Positions 42,718 to 52,109 of a DNA stretch of 64,000 nucleotides are shown here, in pieces. Under the pieces are notes generated by a model. It had not been told where the DNA came from and made no database searches. It saw nothing but the letters and a program-made list of their open reading frames with translations. How positions within the stretch are numbered: position 1 is the stretch's first letter; each line of letters begins with the position of its first letter. Made by a program: the position numbers and the translations under genes. Source of the stretch: Reyranella sp. CPCC 100927 (lineage in GTDB: Bacteria; Pseudomonadota; Alphaproteobacteria; Reyranellales; Reyranellaceae); assembly GCF_007859315.1 (NCBI RefSeq), contig NZ_VOHA01000001.1:868001-932000 (forward strand), read 5' to 3'.

Positions 42718-44301
42718 TTATTCGCCGTCCGATGCGAGCGGTTTCACACCGGGCTGGCGGCGCAGCAAGCTGCGCAGCTCGGCCAGGCGCAGCACGCCCA
42801 GCAGCGCGCACGCACCACCGTAGATCAAGACGCCCACCAGGCAGACGCCAGCCAGCGTCAGGCCGCCCACCAAGGTGCCCTGGTGCAGCGGCACGGCGAG
42901 CCACCGGATCGCAAACCACAGCCCGATCGTCATGGCGGCCGTGGCCAGAACGATCCGCGGCAGGTTGCGGCGCAGACGCGGGTCGAGCGTCAGCCGGTCG
43001 CGGGCACGCAGCGAGACACCCAGGAAGATCGCATTGACCCAGCCCGACGCCGATGTGGCGAGCGCGATGCCGACATGCTCGAGCCGGGTCGCCATCAGGA
43101 AGGCCACGTTCAGCGCCACGGTGACGATGATGGCAATGATCGCAGCGACCAGCGGCGTGCGGGTATCTTCGCGCGCGTAAAAGGCGGGGATCAGCGCCTT
43201 GACCAGCACGAAGGCCGGCAGTCCGGCAGCGAAGGCGGCGAGCGCGGTGGCGGCGCGGCGCGTGTCGTCCGCTCCGAAGCTGCCGCGCTCAAACAGGATG
43301 CGTACGACGGGCTCGGCCAGCACCGCCAGCGCCAGCGCCGCCGGCAGTGCCAGCAGCAGTGCGAACTCGATGGCACGATTCTGGTTGGCCATCGCGGCGT
43401 TGTCTTCGCCGGCGCGCAGTTGGCGTGCCAGCAGGGGCAGCAAGGCCGTGCTGATCGCGACACCGACCACGCCCAGCGGCAGCTGCGCCACGCGATCGGC
43501 ATACCACAGCGCCGAGATGGCGCCTGCCGGCAGAAACGAGGCCCACACCACGTCGAGCATGGTGCCGATCTGCTGCACGCCGCCGGCAATGGCTGTCGGT
43601 AATGCCAGCGTCAGCAGGCGCATCACGCGCGCGCTGCGCACGGGCTTGGTCAGGCCGACGCCGACGCCTTCGCGCCGGCACGCCCAGATCAGCCACAGGA
43701 ACTGCACCAGGCCGGCGATGAAGACGCCGGTCGCGGCGGCGTAGCCGCCGTTGGGCATCACCGGCGTCAGGCCCAGCACCACGGCGATCAGCGCCAGGTT
43801 GAGCAGGATGGGCGTCGCCGCGACCTCGCCGAAATGCTCGACGCTGTTGAGCACGCCGCCATAGAGCGCCACCAGAGAGATGAAGAGCAGATAGGGAAAC
43901 GTGATGCGGCCGAACTCGACGGCCAGCGCGAAGGTCGCGGGCTCGTCGGCCAGCCCCGGCGCCAGCGCCCGCATGACCCACGGCATCAGCGCGATCAGGA
44001 CAGCGGTGAACGGTATCAGCACCACCAGCAGCGCCGCCTGTGCCTCGCGCGCGAAAGCGATGGCCGATGCGCGGCCACCCGATTGCAGCTCCTTGGCGAA
44101 CAGCGGCACGAAGGCCGACGCGAAAGCGCCCTCGGCGAACAGGCGGCGAAAGAAATTGGGCAGCTTGAATGCAATGAAGAACGCATCGGCCACCGGTCCG
44201 GCACCGACGACGGCGGCCATCACCATGTCGCGGGCGAAGCCCGCGATGCGGCTGAGCATGGTGAAGCCGCCGACAGTGGCGACAGCGCGGGCGAAACTCA
44301 T
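42718..44301 (-). CDS. murJ: Lipid II flippase MurJ
   Basis: This 527-residue MATE-like membrane protein has about 14 helices and flips the peptidoglycan precursor lipid II across the cytoplasmic membrane. Signatures are the N-terminal GGFTMLSRIAGFARDMVMAAVVGAG, FRRLFAEGAFASAFVPLF (with conserved Arg and Glu in the cavity) and FYAREDTRTPL. The length is normal. It should lie next to trpS in this class; the insertion between them is noted separately. Confidence 0.97.
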   Translation of the reverse strand: MSFARAVATVGGFTMLSRIAGFARDMVMAAVVGAGPVADAFFIAFKLPNFFRRLFAEGAFASAFVPLFAKELQSGGRASAIAFAREAQAALLVVLIPFTAVLIALMPWVMRALAPGLADEPATFALAVEFGRITFPYLLFISLVALYGGVLNSVEHFGEVAATPILLNLALIAVVLGLTPVMPNGGYAAATGVFIAGLVQFLWLIWACRREGVGVGLTKPVRSARVMRLLTLALPTAIAGGVQQIGTMLDVVWASFLPAGAISALWYADRVAQLPLGVVGVAISTALLPLLARQLRAGEDNAAMANQNRAIEFALLLALPAALALAVLAEPVVRILFERGSFGADDTRRAATALAAFAAGLPAFVLVKALIPAFYAREDTRTPLVAAIIAIIVTVALNVAFLMATRLEHVGIALATSASGWVNAIFLGVSLRARDRLTLDPRLRRNLPRIVLATAAMTIGLWFAIRWLAVPLHQGTLVGGLTLAGVCLVGVLIYGGACALLGVLRLAELRSLLRRQPGVKPLASDGE

Positions 44302-44478
44302 CTCAGGCCTGGGGCAGAAAAAACGATATCAGGACATCGGCAGGCAGCCGAGAGTGTGACACTGCATATGGCGGCAACATGGCGGTTCACACCACAAGAG
44401 GGGGATTTTCATTGCGTTTCTTGTGCCATGTCCGGCCGGCAACCGCCATCGCCCTGACGCTGAAGCTTCACATTGCCG

Positions 44479-44745
44479 TCACCGTCGCCGCCTAGGCTTC
44501 TGCGTGGTGGCGCCCGGCGACGTAGGGGCCGGGAGCACCGCCACCACCCTTCTCTTCTCCACATCCGAGTCTGCTTTCCGTGACCTCGGCGTTGCGTCAA
44601 AAACCATGTCGGCGTCCAGTCGGCAAAAAGTACCGTCGGGAGCCGCAAAGCCGCGCGCAAGTTCTGACTTGAGATGGTCGAATGCCGCGTCCCCGGAGCG
44701 CTCGTCGTCGTGCTGAGCCGGATCAGCAGCCGTTTTCTTTGCCAT
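44479..44745 (-). CDS. Small hypothetical protein
   Basis: The protein has 88 residues, starting MAKKTAADPAQHDDERSG with GGGAGG nine bases before the ATG, a good sign that it is real. It has a Lys/Asp-rich start, a middle part AFDHLKSELARGFAAPDGTFCRLDADMVFD, and a Pro/Arg-rich tail. I do not recognise a family. It is flanked by murJ and lysE. It has no signal peptide and one cysteine. Confidence 0.5.
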   Translation of the reverse strand: MAKKTAADPAQHDDERSGDAAFDHLKSELARGFAAPDGTFCRLDADMVFDATPRSRKADSDVEKRRVVAVLPAPTSPGATTQKPRRRR

Positions 44746-44878
44746 CAGGACCTCCCGCTGAATTTCACACGTCGTCTTGCGGAGGGCGCGGCTCGTTTGG
44801 CGCCGCGCGCCAATGCGCCCGCAGTGGCGCGCTCCTGACAAGACGAGACGTTTCAATGTGCCTGAAACTCAATGCCGA

Positions 44879-45472
44879 TCACAGGATCATCGCCACCGAG
44901 GCGGCCAGGCTGACGCCCATGACGATGTTGAAGATGCGGGCGGCGCGTGTGCTGCGCAGCAGCCGGTGCATCGAGGCACCGAAAGCCAGCCACAGAAAGC
45001 TGCTGGGCAGCGCCGCCGCCACGAAGATCGCAGCGAAGGTGACGGCATAGAGCAGCGCGCTGTCGCTTGTCGTCTGCAGGTATGTCCCGGCCGCGCTGAC
45101 GCCCACCATCCAGGATTTCGGATTGATCCACTGGAACGTGGCGGCCTCGACGAAACCCACCGCCTTGCGGTTGGTGTCCTGCGATGCGGGCTCGGCGGTG
45201 GCGATCTTCCAGGCCAGCCACAGCAGGAAGGCGGCGCCGCCCCAGTTCAAGACCTGCATCAGGCGCGGATGGCCCAGCACGACCTGTCCCAGCCCCAACG
45301 CGGCCGCGAACAGCAACGCCCCCATGCCGACGGCGACGCCCAGCAGGCAGGGCAGGCCGCGCGCCACGCCGACCATCGCCCCGGTGGCCGTCAGCATGAC
45401 GTTGCTGGGCCCCGGCGTGACGGCCGCCACGAACGAGAAAATAAGGAAGGAAAGGCCCTGCTCCAGCGTCAT
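44879..45472 (-). CDS. LysE/RhtB-family amino-acid exporter
   Basis: This 197-residue membrane protein has about six helices and the family start FLIFSFVAAVTPGPSNVMLTATGAMVGVARG, followed by WINPKSWMVG. It should export an amino acid or a small derivative by proton exchange. The substrate is unknown. It is divergent from hen1 with about 175 bases between, which hold no further feature that I recognise. Confidence 0.93.
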   Translation of the reverse strand: MTLEQGLSFLIFSFVAAVTPGPSNVMLTATGAMVGVARGLPCLLGVAVGMGALLFAAALGLGQVVLGHPRLMQVLNWGGAAFLLWLAWKIATAEPASQDTNRKAVGFVEAATFQWINPKSWMVGVSAAGTYLQTTSDSALLYAVTFAAIFVAAALPSSFLWLAFGASMHRLLRSTRAARIFNIVMGVSLAASVAMIL

Positions 45473-45646
45473 CGCCCGCGCACGCTAGCGCCGCGTCCAG
45501 TCGCCGTCTTGAATGATTGTGCGGGCGGGAGGGGCGACCTCCCGTTGCACAGCCCGATAGCTTCCTGTATGCCGCGCACCCCGTGCGGGAACCCGGCCAG
45601 TGCGAAACCGGCACGCCGCTGAAAGGGGTTTGCGCGAGCTGCACCA

Positions 45647-47050
45647 ATGTTCTTGTCCGTCGCCACCACATATCGGCCCGCCACCGATCTCGGCTTTCTC
45701 CTGCACAAGCATCCCGAGCGCGTGCACGAGACCGAACTCGCCTTCGGCAAGGCCCATGTCTTCTACCCGGAGGCGAGCGAGACGCGCTGCGAGGCGGCGC
45801 TGATCCTCGATATCGATCCGGTCGGGCTGGTGCGCGGGCGCGGCACTGGCGACGGGCTGCTCGACCAGTATGTGAACGACAAGCCCTATGCCGCCTCGTC
45901 GTTCATGTCGGTGGCGCTGGCGCGCACCCTGCGCAATGCCATGGCGGGCACGTCGAAGGATCGCCCGGCACTGGCCGCCACCGATATTCCGCTGGAGGCC
46001 ACGATCACGCCGCTGCCGGCGCGCGGCGGGGAGAAGCTGGTGCGCGCCCTGTTCGAGCCGCTGGGATGGACGGTGGCGGTCGAGGCGGTGATGGCCGACG
46101 CAGGCGCCAGCGCCGCGCGCTACGTCACCCTGCGCCTCTGCGGCCTTGGCCGGCTGAGCGCGCTCTTGACCCACATCTATGTGCTGCTCCCGGTGCTGGA
46201 CGACGACAAGCACTACTGGGTCGGCGACGATGAGGTCGCCAAGCTGGTCGCGCACGGCAAGGGCTGGCTGGAAAACCATCCCGCCAAGGCCCTGATCGCC
46301 GAGCGCTACCTGAAGCACCGCCGGTCGCTGGCGCGCGCCGCATTGGAGCGCCTGGCGCCCGAGATCCGTGAGGAAGAGGGCGAGGAGGAAGAAGAGACCG
46401 CGACGGCAGCGCCGCGCAGTCGCGATGCCGGCGAGACGGCGCTGGAAACACCGATCCGGCTCAATGATGCGCGCCTGGATGCCGTGGTCGCCGCGTTGGA
46501 GGCCGTCGAGGCCCGCAGCGTCGTCGATCTCGGCTGCGGCGAAGGCAAGCTGCTGGCGCGCCTGGTGCGCGAGCGCCGTCTGGCCCGTCTGGTCGGCGTC
46601 GACGCCTCGACGCACGCCCTGGAGCGCGCGGCCCGACGGTTGAAGCTCCACCAGGCCGGTGGTCCGGAAGGACGCCTGAGCTTGCTGCATGCCGCGCTCA
46701 CCTATCGTGACCAGCGTTGGGCCGGTCTCGATGCCGCCACCCTGGTCGAGGTGATCGAGCATCTCGATCCTGATCGGCTGCCGGCTCTGGCGCGCGTCGT
46801 GTTCGGCGCGGCGCGGCCGGGCGCGGTGATCGTCACGACGCCCAACGTGGAATACAACGCCCTCTTCGCGACCATGCCGCCCGGCACGCTGCGCCATCCC
46901 GACCATCGCTTCGAGTGGACGCGGGCCGAGTTCGCTGCCTGGGTCCGCTCGATCGAAACGCAATACAACTACCGCGCCGCGCTGAGCGGCATCGGCACCG
47001 TGGATGCCGTGCACGGCACGCCGACCCAGATGGCGGTGTTCCGCCGATGA
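45647..47050 (+). CDS. hen1: RNA 3'-terminal ribose 2'-O-methyltransferase Hen1
   Basis: The protein has 467 residues. The N-terminal half is the bacterial Hen1 domain (FLSVATTYRPATDLGFLLHKHPERVHETELAFGKAHVFYPEA, split here; then THIYVLLPVLDDDKHYWVGDDEV) that docks with Pnkp; an acidic linker (REEEGEEEEETA, about 240-252) leads to the methyltransferase with SAM motif VVDLGCGEGKLL (about 292-303), the metal site LVEVIEHLD (Glu/Glu/His) and TPNVEYN. It adds a 2'-O-methyl to the 3' end of a broken RNA before ligation so that the same nuclease cannot cut again. Its stop overlaps the pnkp start by four bases. Confidence 0.96.
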   Translation: MFLSVATTYRPATDLGFLLHKHPERVHETELAFGKAHVFYPEASETRCEAALILDIDPVGLVRGRGTGDGLLDQYVNDKPYAASSFMSVALARTLRNAMAGTSKDRPALAATDIPLEATITPLPARGGEKLVRALFEPLGWTVAVEAVMADAGASAARYVTLRLCGLGRLSALLTHIYVLLPVLDDDKHYWVGDDEVAKLVAHGKGWLENHPAKALIAERYLKHRRSLARAALERLAPEIREEEGEEEEETATAAPRSRDAGETALETPIRLNDARLDAVVAALEAVEARSVVDLGCGEGKLLARLVRERRLARLVGVDASTHALERAARRLKLHQAGGPEGRLSLLHAALTYRDQRWAGLDAATLVEVIEHLDPDRLPALARVVFGAARPGAVIVTTPNVEYNALFATMPPGTLRHPDHRFEWTRAEFAAWVRSIETQYNYRAALSGIGTVDAVHGTPTQMAVFRR

Positions 47051-49626
47051 GCGACCGCAGCGCGCTGCGCATCGACATGCCGGATTTCGCGCTGGTGGTC
47101 CTCATCGGATCGACCGGTTCAGGCAAGTCGACCTTTGCCGCCAAGCACTTCCTGCCGACGGAGCGGGTGTCGTCGGACGATTGCCGCGCGCTGGTCAGCG
47201 ACGATGAGACGAACCAGGCCGTCACCCATGACGCCTTCGACCTGGTGCGCGCCATCGTCGAGAAGCGGCTGAAGAACCGTCGCCTGACGGTGGTCGATGC
47301 CACCAACGTGCGCGCTTCGGACCGCAAGGCCTGGATCGAGCTGGCACGCCGCTGGCATGCCTTGCCGGTGGCGATCGTGATCGACCCCGGCGTCGACATC
47401 TGCATCGAGCGCAACAAGGATCGACCCGAACGCCCCTTCGGCCCCGGCGTCGTGCGCCATATGGTGGGCGAGATCCGCCGCGGCCTGCGCGGGCTGCCGC
47501 GCGAGGGGTTCCGCCAGGTCTGGCGGCTGTCGTCGGCCGAGAGCATCGACACCGCCACGATCGCGCGTCAGCCGTTGTGGACCGACAAGCGCAGCGATAG
47601 CGGGCCCTTCGACATCATCGGCGATATCCATGGCTGCGCCGATGAACTGGAGGTGTTGCTACGGGATCTCGGGTACACGGTGGCCTGGAGCGAGACCGAC
47701 GGTGAGCGGTCCGTGTCCGTGACGCCGCCGCCGGGCCGCAAGGCGGTGTTCGTCGGCGATCTCGTCGATCGCGGGCCGCGCACGCCGGATGTGCTGCGCA
47801 TCGCCATGGCGATGGCGGCGGCCGGCACGGCCTACGTCGTCAACGGCAACCACGACCGCAAGCTGATGCGCTGGCTGTCCGGCCGCGACGTGAAGATCGC
47901 CCATGGCCTGCAGGAGTCGATCGATCAGCTGGCGGCCGAGGGTGACGCCTTCAAGGCCAGGACCCGGACGTTTCTCGATTCGCTGCTGAGCCACGCCTGG
48001 CTGGATGGCGGTCGCCTGGCGGTCGCCCACGCCGGCCTGAAGGCTGAGATGGTCGGCCGCGCCTCCAGCGCCGTGCGCGAGTTCGCGCTCTATGGCGACA
48101 CGACAGGCGAGGTCGATGAATACGGCCTGCCCGTGCGCCTGCCCTGGGCGGCGGACTATCGCGGCAACACAGCGATCGTGTACGGCCACACGCCGGTGCT
48201 CGATGCGGCGTGGGTCAACAACACGATCTGCCTCGACACCGGCTGCGTCTTCGGTGGCAGGCTGACGGCGCTGCGCTGGCCCGAGAAGCAGCTCGTCAGC
48301 GTGCCGGCGGCGCGGACCTATTTCGAGCCGGTGCGTCCGCTGGCGCCGGCCGCCGACGGGCGCTCGGCCCAGGCCGAAGCCGACGATCTGCTCGACATGG
48401 AGGACGTGAGCGGCCGGCGTTGGATCGACACGGCGCTGCGCGGGCGCATCGTGGTGGCCGAGGAGAACGCGGCCGCTGCGCTCGAGGCGATGAGCCGCTT
48501 CGCGATCGCACCACAATGGCTGGTCTATCTGCCGCCGACCATGTCACCCACGGAAACCAGTACCCAGGAAGGTTGGCTGGAGCGGCCGGAGGAGGCCTTC
48601 GCGCACTTCCGCGAACGGGGCGCGGCGCAGGTCGTGTGCGAGGAAAAGCACATGGGCTCGCGCGCCGCCATCGCGCTGTGCCGCGATGCCGCCGTGGCCC
48701 GCGCGCGGTTCGGGACTGTGGGTGGCGAGAGCGGTGCCATCTGGACGCGGACCGGCCGCACCTTCTTTGGTGATCCTGCAATGAACGACGCGGTGCTGGC
48801 GCGGTTGCGCGCGGCCGTCGACAAGGCATCGCTGTGGCAGGAGTTCGACACCGACTGGCTGCTGCTGGATGCCGAGATCATGCCGTGGTCGGCCAAGGCA
48901 CAATCGCTGATCGACAGCCAGTTCGCGCCGGTGGCCGCCTCGGCGCAGGCTGGTCTGGGCGCCGCGACGCAGGCTTTGGCGCAGGCACGCGCGCGCGGCG
49001 CGCCGGTTGATGCCTTGCACGACCGCTTCACCGCGCGCGTGGTGCGGGCGCAGGCGTATGCGCGGGCCTGGGCACCCTACGTCTGGCCGGTATCCGGGGT
49101 CGATGACCTGCGGGTGGCGCCATTCCACGTCATGGCCAGCGAAGGGCGCCTGTGGTTCGACCACGACCATGTCTGGCACATGGGCATCGCCGATCGTCTC
49201 GCGAATGCCGACCAGGTCATCCTCGCCCCAACGCGGTGGCGGGTCGTCGATCTTGCCGATGATGCTGCCTGTGCCGATGCCGTTCAGTGGTGGGAAATGC
49301 TGACCGCCAGTGGCGGCGAGGGCATGGTGGTGAAGCCACGCGCGTTCATCGTCCGCGGCGAGAAGGGCTTGCTGCAGCCGGCGTTGAAGGTCCGTGGCCG
49401 CGAGTATCTGCGCATCATCTACGGGCCGGAGTACGATGCACCGGAGAACCTGGAGCGCCTGCGTCGCCGCGGCCTGGGCGGCAAGCGTAACCTCGCCCTG
49501 CGCGAGTTCGCGCTGGGCCACGAGGCTTTGACGCGCTTCGTGGCCCGCGCGCCCCTGCGGCGCGTGCACGAATGCGTGTTCGGCGTACTGGCCCTGGAAA
49601 GCGAACCGATCGACCCGCGGCTCTGA
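47047..49626 (+). CDS. pnkp: Polynucleotide kinase-phosphatase-ligase Pnkp (RNA repair)
   Basis: The 859-residue protein has three catalytic modules. The 5'-kinase has P-loop GSTGSGKST (21-29) and VDATNVRASDRK. The calcineurin-type 2',3'-phosphatase (from about 190) has DIIGDIHGCADE, VGDLVDRGPRT, VNGNHDRKLM and AHAGL. The C-terminal adenylyltransferase has motif I CEEKHMGSRAAI (about 530-541, with the AMP-binding Lys) and motif IV GEGMVVKP (near 757). With Hen1 it heals and seals RNA broken by ribotoxins such as PrrC or colicin-type tRNA nucleases. ATG 47047 overlaps the hen1 stop. Confidence 0.97.
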   Translation: MSDRSALRIDMPDFALVVLIGSTGSGKSTFAAKHFLPTERVSSDDCRALVSDDETNQAVTHDAFDLVRAIVEKRLKNRRLTVVDATNVRASDRKAWIELARRWHALPVAIVIDPGVDICIERNKDRPERPFGPGVVRHMVGEIRRGLRGLPREGFRQVWRLSSAESIDTATIARQPLWTDKRSDSGPFDIIGDIHGCADELEVLLRDLGYTVAWSETDGERSVSVTPPPGRKAVFVGDLVDRGPRTPDVLRIAMAMAAAGTAYVVNGNHDRKLMRWLSGRDVKIAHGLQESIDQLAAEGDAFKARTRTFLDSLLSHAWLDGGRLAVAHAGLKAEMVGRASSAVREFALYGDTTGEVDEYGLPVRLPWAADYRGNTAIVYGHTPVLDAAWVNNTICLDTGCVFGGRLTALRWPEKQLVSVPAARTYFEPVRPLAPAADGRSAQAEADDLLDMEDVSGRRWIDTALRGRIVVAEENAAAALEAMSRFAIAPQWLVYLPPTMSPTETSTQEGWLERPEEAFAHFRERGAAQVVCEEKHMGSRAAIALCRDAAVARARFGTVGGESGAIWTRTGRTFFGDPAMNDAVLARLRAAVDKASLWQEFDTDWLLLDAEIMPWSAKAQSLIDSQFAPVAASAQAGLGAATQALAQARARGAPVDALHDRFTARVVRAQAYARAWAPYVWPVSGVDDLRVAPFHVMASEGRLWFDHDHVWHMGIADRLANADQVILAPTRWRVVDLADDAACADAVQWWEMLTASGGEGMVVKPRAFIVRGEKGLLQPALKVRGREYLRIIYGPEYDAPENLERLRRRGLGGKRNLALREFALGHEALTRFVARAPLRRVHECVFGVLALESEPIDPRL

Positions 49627-49629
49627 CAT

Positions 49630-49647
49630 CTCCCCCACTGCGGGGAG
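49630..49647. terminator. Hairpin between convergent pnkp and esterase genes
   Basis: CTCCCC (49630-49635) pairs with GGGGAG (49642-49647) around a six-base loop, three bases past the pnkp stop. It is short and lacks a U-tract; possibly a shared transcription end. Confidence 0.4.
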
Positions 49648-49660
49648 GAAGACGGGCAAG

Positions 49661-50422
49661 CTACCGCAGCACGCGTTCGGCGAACGCCACCGCGCGCTGG
49701 TTGATCTCGGCGCCCTCGTAGTCGATCGTGGCGACGTGGTAGCTCTTCTGCAGCGCGACGTAATCGACCGGCCCGCCCAGGGTCTCGCGCAGGAGTTTCG
49801 GTGAACCCGCCGGCACGACGTGATCCTGCACGCTGTGCAGCAGCAGGGCCGGCATCTTGATCTGCGGCAGGGCTGGCTTCAGCGTGCGGAGGCCGTCGAT
49901 CAGCGATGCCATGCCGGCAAGCGGCACGCGATCGTAGCCCAGCTCCTTGCTGTCGGGGTCGGCGATGTCGCCGGCGACGCCCGGCATGAACTGCTGGCCG
50001 CCGGCGATCATGGCCTTGACGCCATCCCCCAGAGCGCTGAAGTCGTCGACTTCGGCAGCGGGGTTGATCAGGACGATGCCCCTGATCTGCGGATAGCGCT
50101 GCGCCAGCCAGAGCGTCAGTGTGCCGCCCATGGACAGGCCGGCAACAATGACCCCGTCGGTTTTTTCGGCCAGTGCCCGATAGGCGTCGTCGGCTGCTGC
50201 CGTCCAGTCGCGCCAGGTGTAATGCGCCATGTCCTCGACCGTGGTGCCGTGGCCGGGCAGGCGCGGCACCTCGACCGTGAAGCCCGAAGCGGCGAATGCC
50301 TGGCCCAGCGGTCGCATGGATTGCGGACAGCCGGTGAAGCCATGAATGACCAGCGCCCCGCGCCGGTCGCCCGCGGCCGAGAACGGCTCCGCGCCGGGCA
50401 TGATGGTGGGCTCAGTCGCCAT
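49661..50422 (-). CDS. Alpha/beta hydrolase, carboxylesterase (Est30/thermostable-esterase type)
   Basis: The 253-residue protein has the monoacylglycerol-lipase-like pattern: oxyanion HGFTGCPQSMRPLG, cap region PRLPGHGTT, nucleophile GLSMGGTLTLWLA, Asp in SVQDHVVPAGSP, His near SYHVATIDYE. It should hydrolyse short to medium esters. It lies 27 bases after the yciB gene and may be cotranscribed with it. Confidence 0.9.
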   Translation of the reverse strand: MATEPTIMPGAEPFSAAGDRRGALVIHGFTGCPQSMRPLGQAFAASGFTVEVPRLPGHGTTVEDMAHYTWRDWTAAADDAYRALAEKTDGVIVAGLSMGGTLTLWLAQRYPQIRGIVLINPAAEVDDFSALGDGVKAMIAGGQQFMPGVAGDIADPDSKELGYDRVPLAGMASLIDGLRTLKPALPQIKMPALLLHSVQDHVVPAGSPKLLRETLGGPVDYVALQKSYHVATIDYEGAEINQRAVAFAERVLR

Positions 50423-50449
50423 GAGATCCTCCGCTGAAGCGGGGAAATC

Positions 50450-51109
50450 CTATCCGGCCTTGAACGGGTTGTCGTCACCGTCCCAGTAGCGCTTCAGCAG
50501 GGGCGTCTGTGCGACCGCGAAGATCAGGGTCAGCGGCATGCTGATCGCCATTTTCGAGACGATCCAGGTCTCGGTCGAAAAGAAGCGCCACATGATCTCG
50601 TTGATGATCGCGAGCACGAAGAAGAAGGCGGCCCAGCGCTTGGTGAGGAGCATCCAGCCCGGGTCGGTGAGCCGGAACGCGGCGCCGAACAGCGGCTTCA
50701 GCAGCGGCCGGCCGGCCAGCAATCCACCGGTCAGGATGAGGCCGAACAGGCAGTTCACGATGGTGGGCTTCATCTTGATGAAGAGCTCGTCCTGCAGCCA
50801 CAGGGTCAGCCCACCGAACACCAGGATGAAGAAGCCGCCGACCAGCGGCATGATCGGCCAGCGTCCCTCGATCTGGCGATAGGCCGGCAGAGCGATTGCG
50901 GTGGCGACCATGAAGAGCGCCGTGCCGGCAAACAGGCCGCGCCGCGTCGGATCGAGGTCGGCAATGCCCAGCGGTCCCGACAGGGCGTCGACGAGTGCGC
51001 CCAGGGGGCCGTAGCGGCCGTTCACCAGGAAGAACAGGACCAGCGGCCCCAGTTCGCAAGCCAGGCTTGCCAGCTTGCGGCCACCGCCCGACTCTCTCTG
51101 CTCGCTCAT
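50450..51109 (-). CDS. yciB: Inner membrane septation protein YciB/IspA (IspZ)
   Basis: This 219-residue protein with about five membrane helices has family signatures LGPLVLFFLVNGRYG, LTLWLQDELFIKMKPTIVNCLFG, and WAAFFFVLAIINEIMWRFFSTETWIVSK. The family is needed for normal septation and envelope integrity. ATG 51109 is chosen for the AGGACAGGG just upstream. It follows ftsY, a conserved alphaproteobacterial order (dapF-mtaB-ftsY-yciB). Confidence 0.95.
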   Translation of the reverse strand: MSEQRESGGGRKLASLACELGPLVLFFLVNGRYGPLGALVDALSGPLGIADLDPTRRGLFAGTALFMVATAIALPAYRQIEGRWPIMPLVGGFFILVFGGLTLWLQDELFIKMKPTIVNCLFGLILTGGLLAGRPLLKPLFGAAFRLTDPGWMLLTKRWAAFFFVLAIINEIMWRFFSTETWIVSKMAISMPLTLIFAVAQTPLLKRYWDGDDNPFKAG

Positions 51110-51170
51110 CCCTGTCCTTTCACCTTCGGCAGCCTTCATGGTGGTCGAACCATGAAGCTACTCTGCGTAT

Positions 51171-52109
51171 CTACGCCGCCGTCTCGAGACCCATCAGGCT
51201 GCGCGCGAACTGTTTGGCGTCGAACGGGCGCAGGTCATCGATGCCTTCGCCCACGCCGATCGCCACCACCGGCACCTGGAAGCGCTCGGCCAGCGCCACC
51301 AGCACGCCGCCCTTGGCCGAGCCGTCGAGCTTGGTGACCACCAGGCCGTCGACCGCCACCATCTGGCGGAAAATATCGACCTGGTTATGCGCGTTCTGCC
51401 CCACCGTGGCGTCGAGCACCAGCAGGCAGGAATGCGGTGCCGTGGCGTCGAGCTTGCGCATCACGCGCACGATCTTGGCCAGCTCCTCCATCAGGCCGGT
51501 CTTGTTCTGCAGCCGGCCGGCGGTGTCGATCAGCAGCACGTCGGCGCCCTCGGCCCGAGCCTTTTCCAGAGCCTCGAACGCGAGCCCGGCGGCGTCGGCG
51601 CCGGTGTCCTTGGCGATCACCGGCACCCTGGCGCGCTCGCCCCAGATCTTGAGCTGCTCGACGGCGGCGGCGCGGAAGGTGTCGCCGGCGGCAATCATCA
51701 CCTTGCGGCCGTCCTCGACGAACTGCTTGGCAAGCTTGCCGATGGTGGTGGTCTTGCCGCTGCCGTTGACGCCCACCACCAGCACGACGTGCGGCTTGTG
51801 CTGAGGGTCGACGGTCAGGCGCTGGGCGACCGGCGCCAGGATCTGGGCGATGTCGTCGGCGAACGCGCCGCGCACCTCCTCGTCGGTGACTTCCTTGTCG
51901 AAGCGCGTCTTGCGCAGGTTCTCGACCAGCCGGCCGGCGACCGGCACGCCGAGATCGGCCTGGATCAACACCTCTTCCAACTCGTCCAACGTTTTCTGGT
52001 CGAGCTTCTTCTTCACGAAGAGGCTGGTGATGCTCTCCGTGATGCGCTGCGTCGATTTCGACAGTCCGGCCTTGAGCCGGGAAAACCATGATTTCTTTTC
52101 GCCGCTCAT
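51171..52109 (-). CDS. ftsY: Signal recognition particle receptor FtsY
   Basis: This 312-residue SRP-type GTPase targets ribosomes making membrane proteins to the Sec machinery. It has the N domain with LDQKTLDELEEVLIQADLGV, then G1 GVNGSGKTTTIGKLA, the DTFRAAAVEQL motif, DTAGR, and TKLDGSAKGG. The acidic A domain of E. coli FtsY is missing, and only a short basic amphipathic start (SWFSRLKAGLSKST) remains; this is usual in alphaproteobacteria. Its start overlaps the mtaB stop by four bases. Confidence 0.97.
   Translation of the reverse strand: MSGEKKSWFSRLKAGLSKSTQRITESITSLFVKKKLDQKTLDELEEVLIQADLGVPVAGRLVENLRKTRFDKEVTDEEVRGAFADDIAQILAPVAQRLTVDPQHKPHVVLVVGVNGSGKTTTIGKLAKQFVEDGRKVMIAAGDTFRAAAVEQLKIWGERARVPVIAKDTGADAAGLAFEALEKARAEGADVLLIDTAGRLQNKTGLMEELAKIVRVMRKLDATAPHSCLLVLDATVGQNAHNQVDIFRQMVAVDGLVVTKLDGSAKGGVLVALAERFQVPVVAIGVGEGIDDLRPFDAKQFARSLMGLETAA

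Noticed and set aside
42718-44301. murJ as a polysaccharide flippase
   Set aside because: The N-terminal MurJ signature and the ancestral neighbourhood with trpS support lipid II flippase.
49630-49647. Possible small RNA after pnkp
   Set aside because: Only a six-base stem between convergent stops; nothing else supports an RNA gene.
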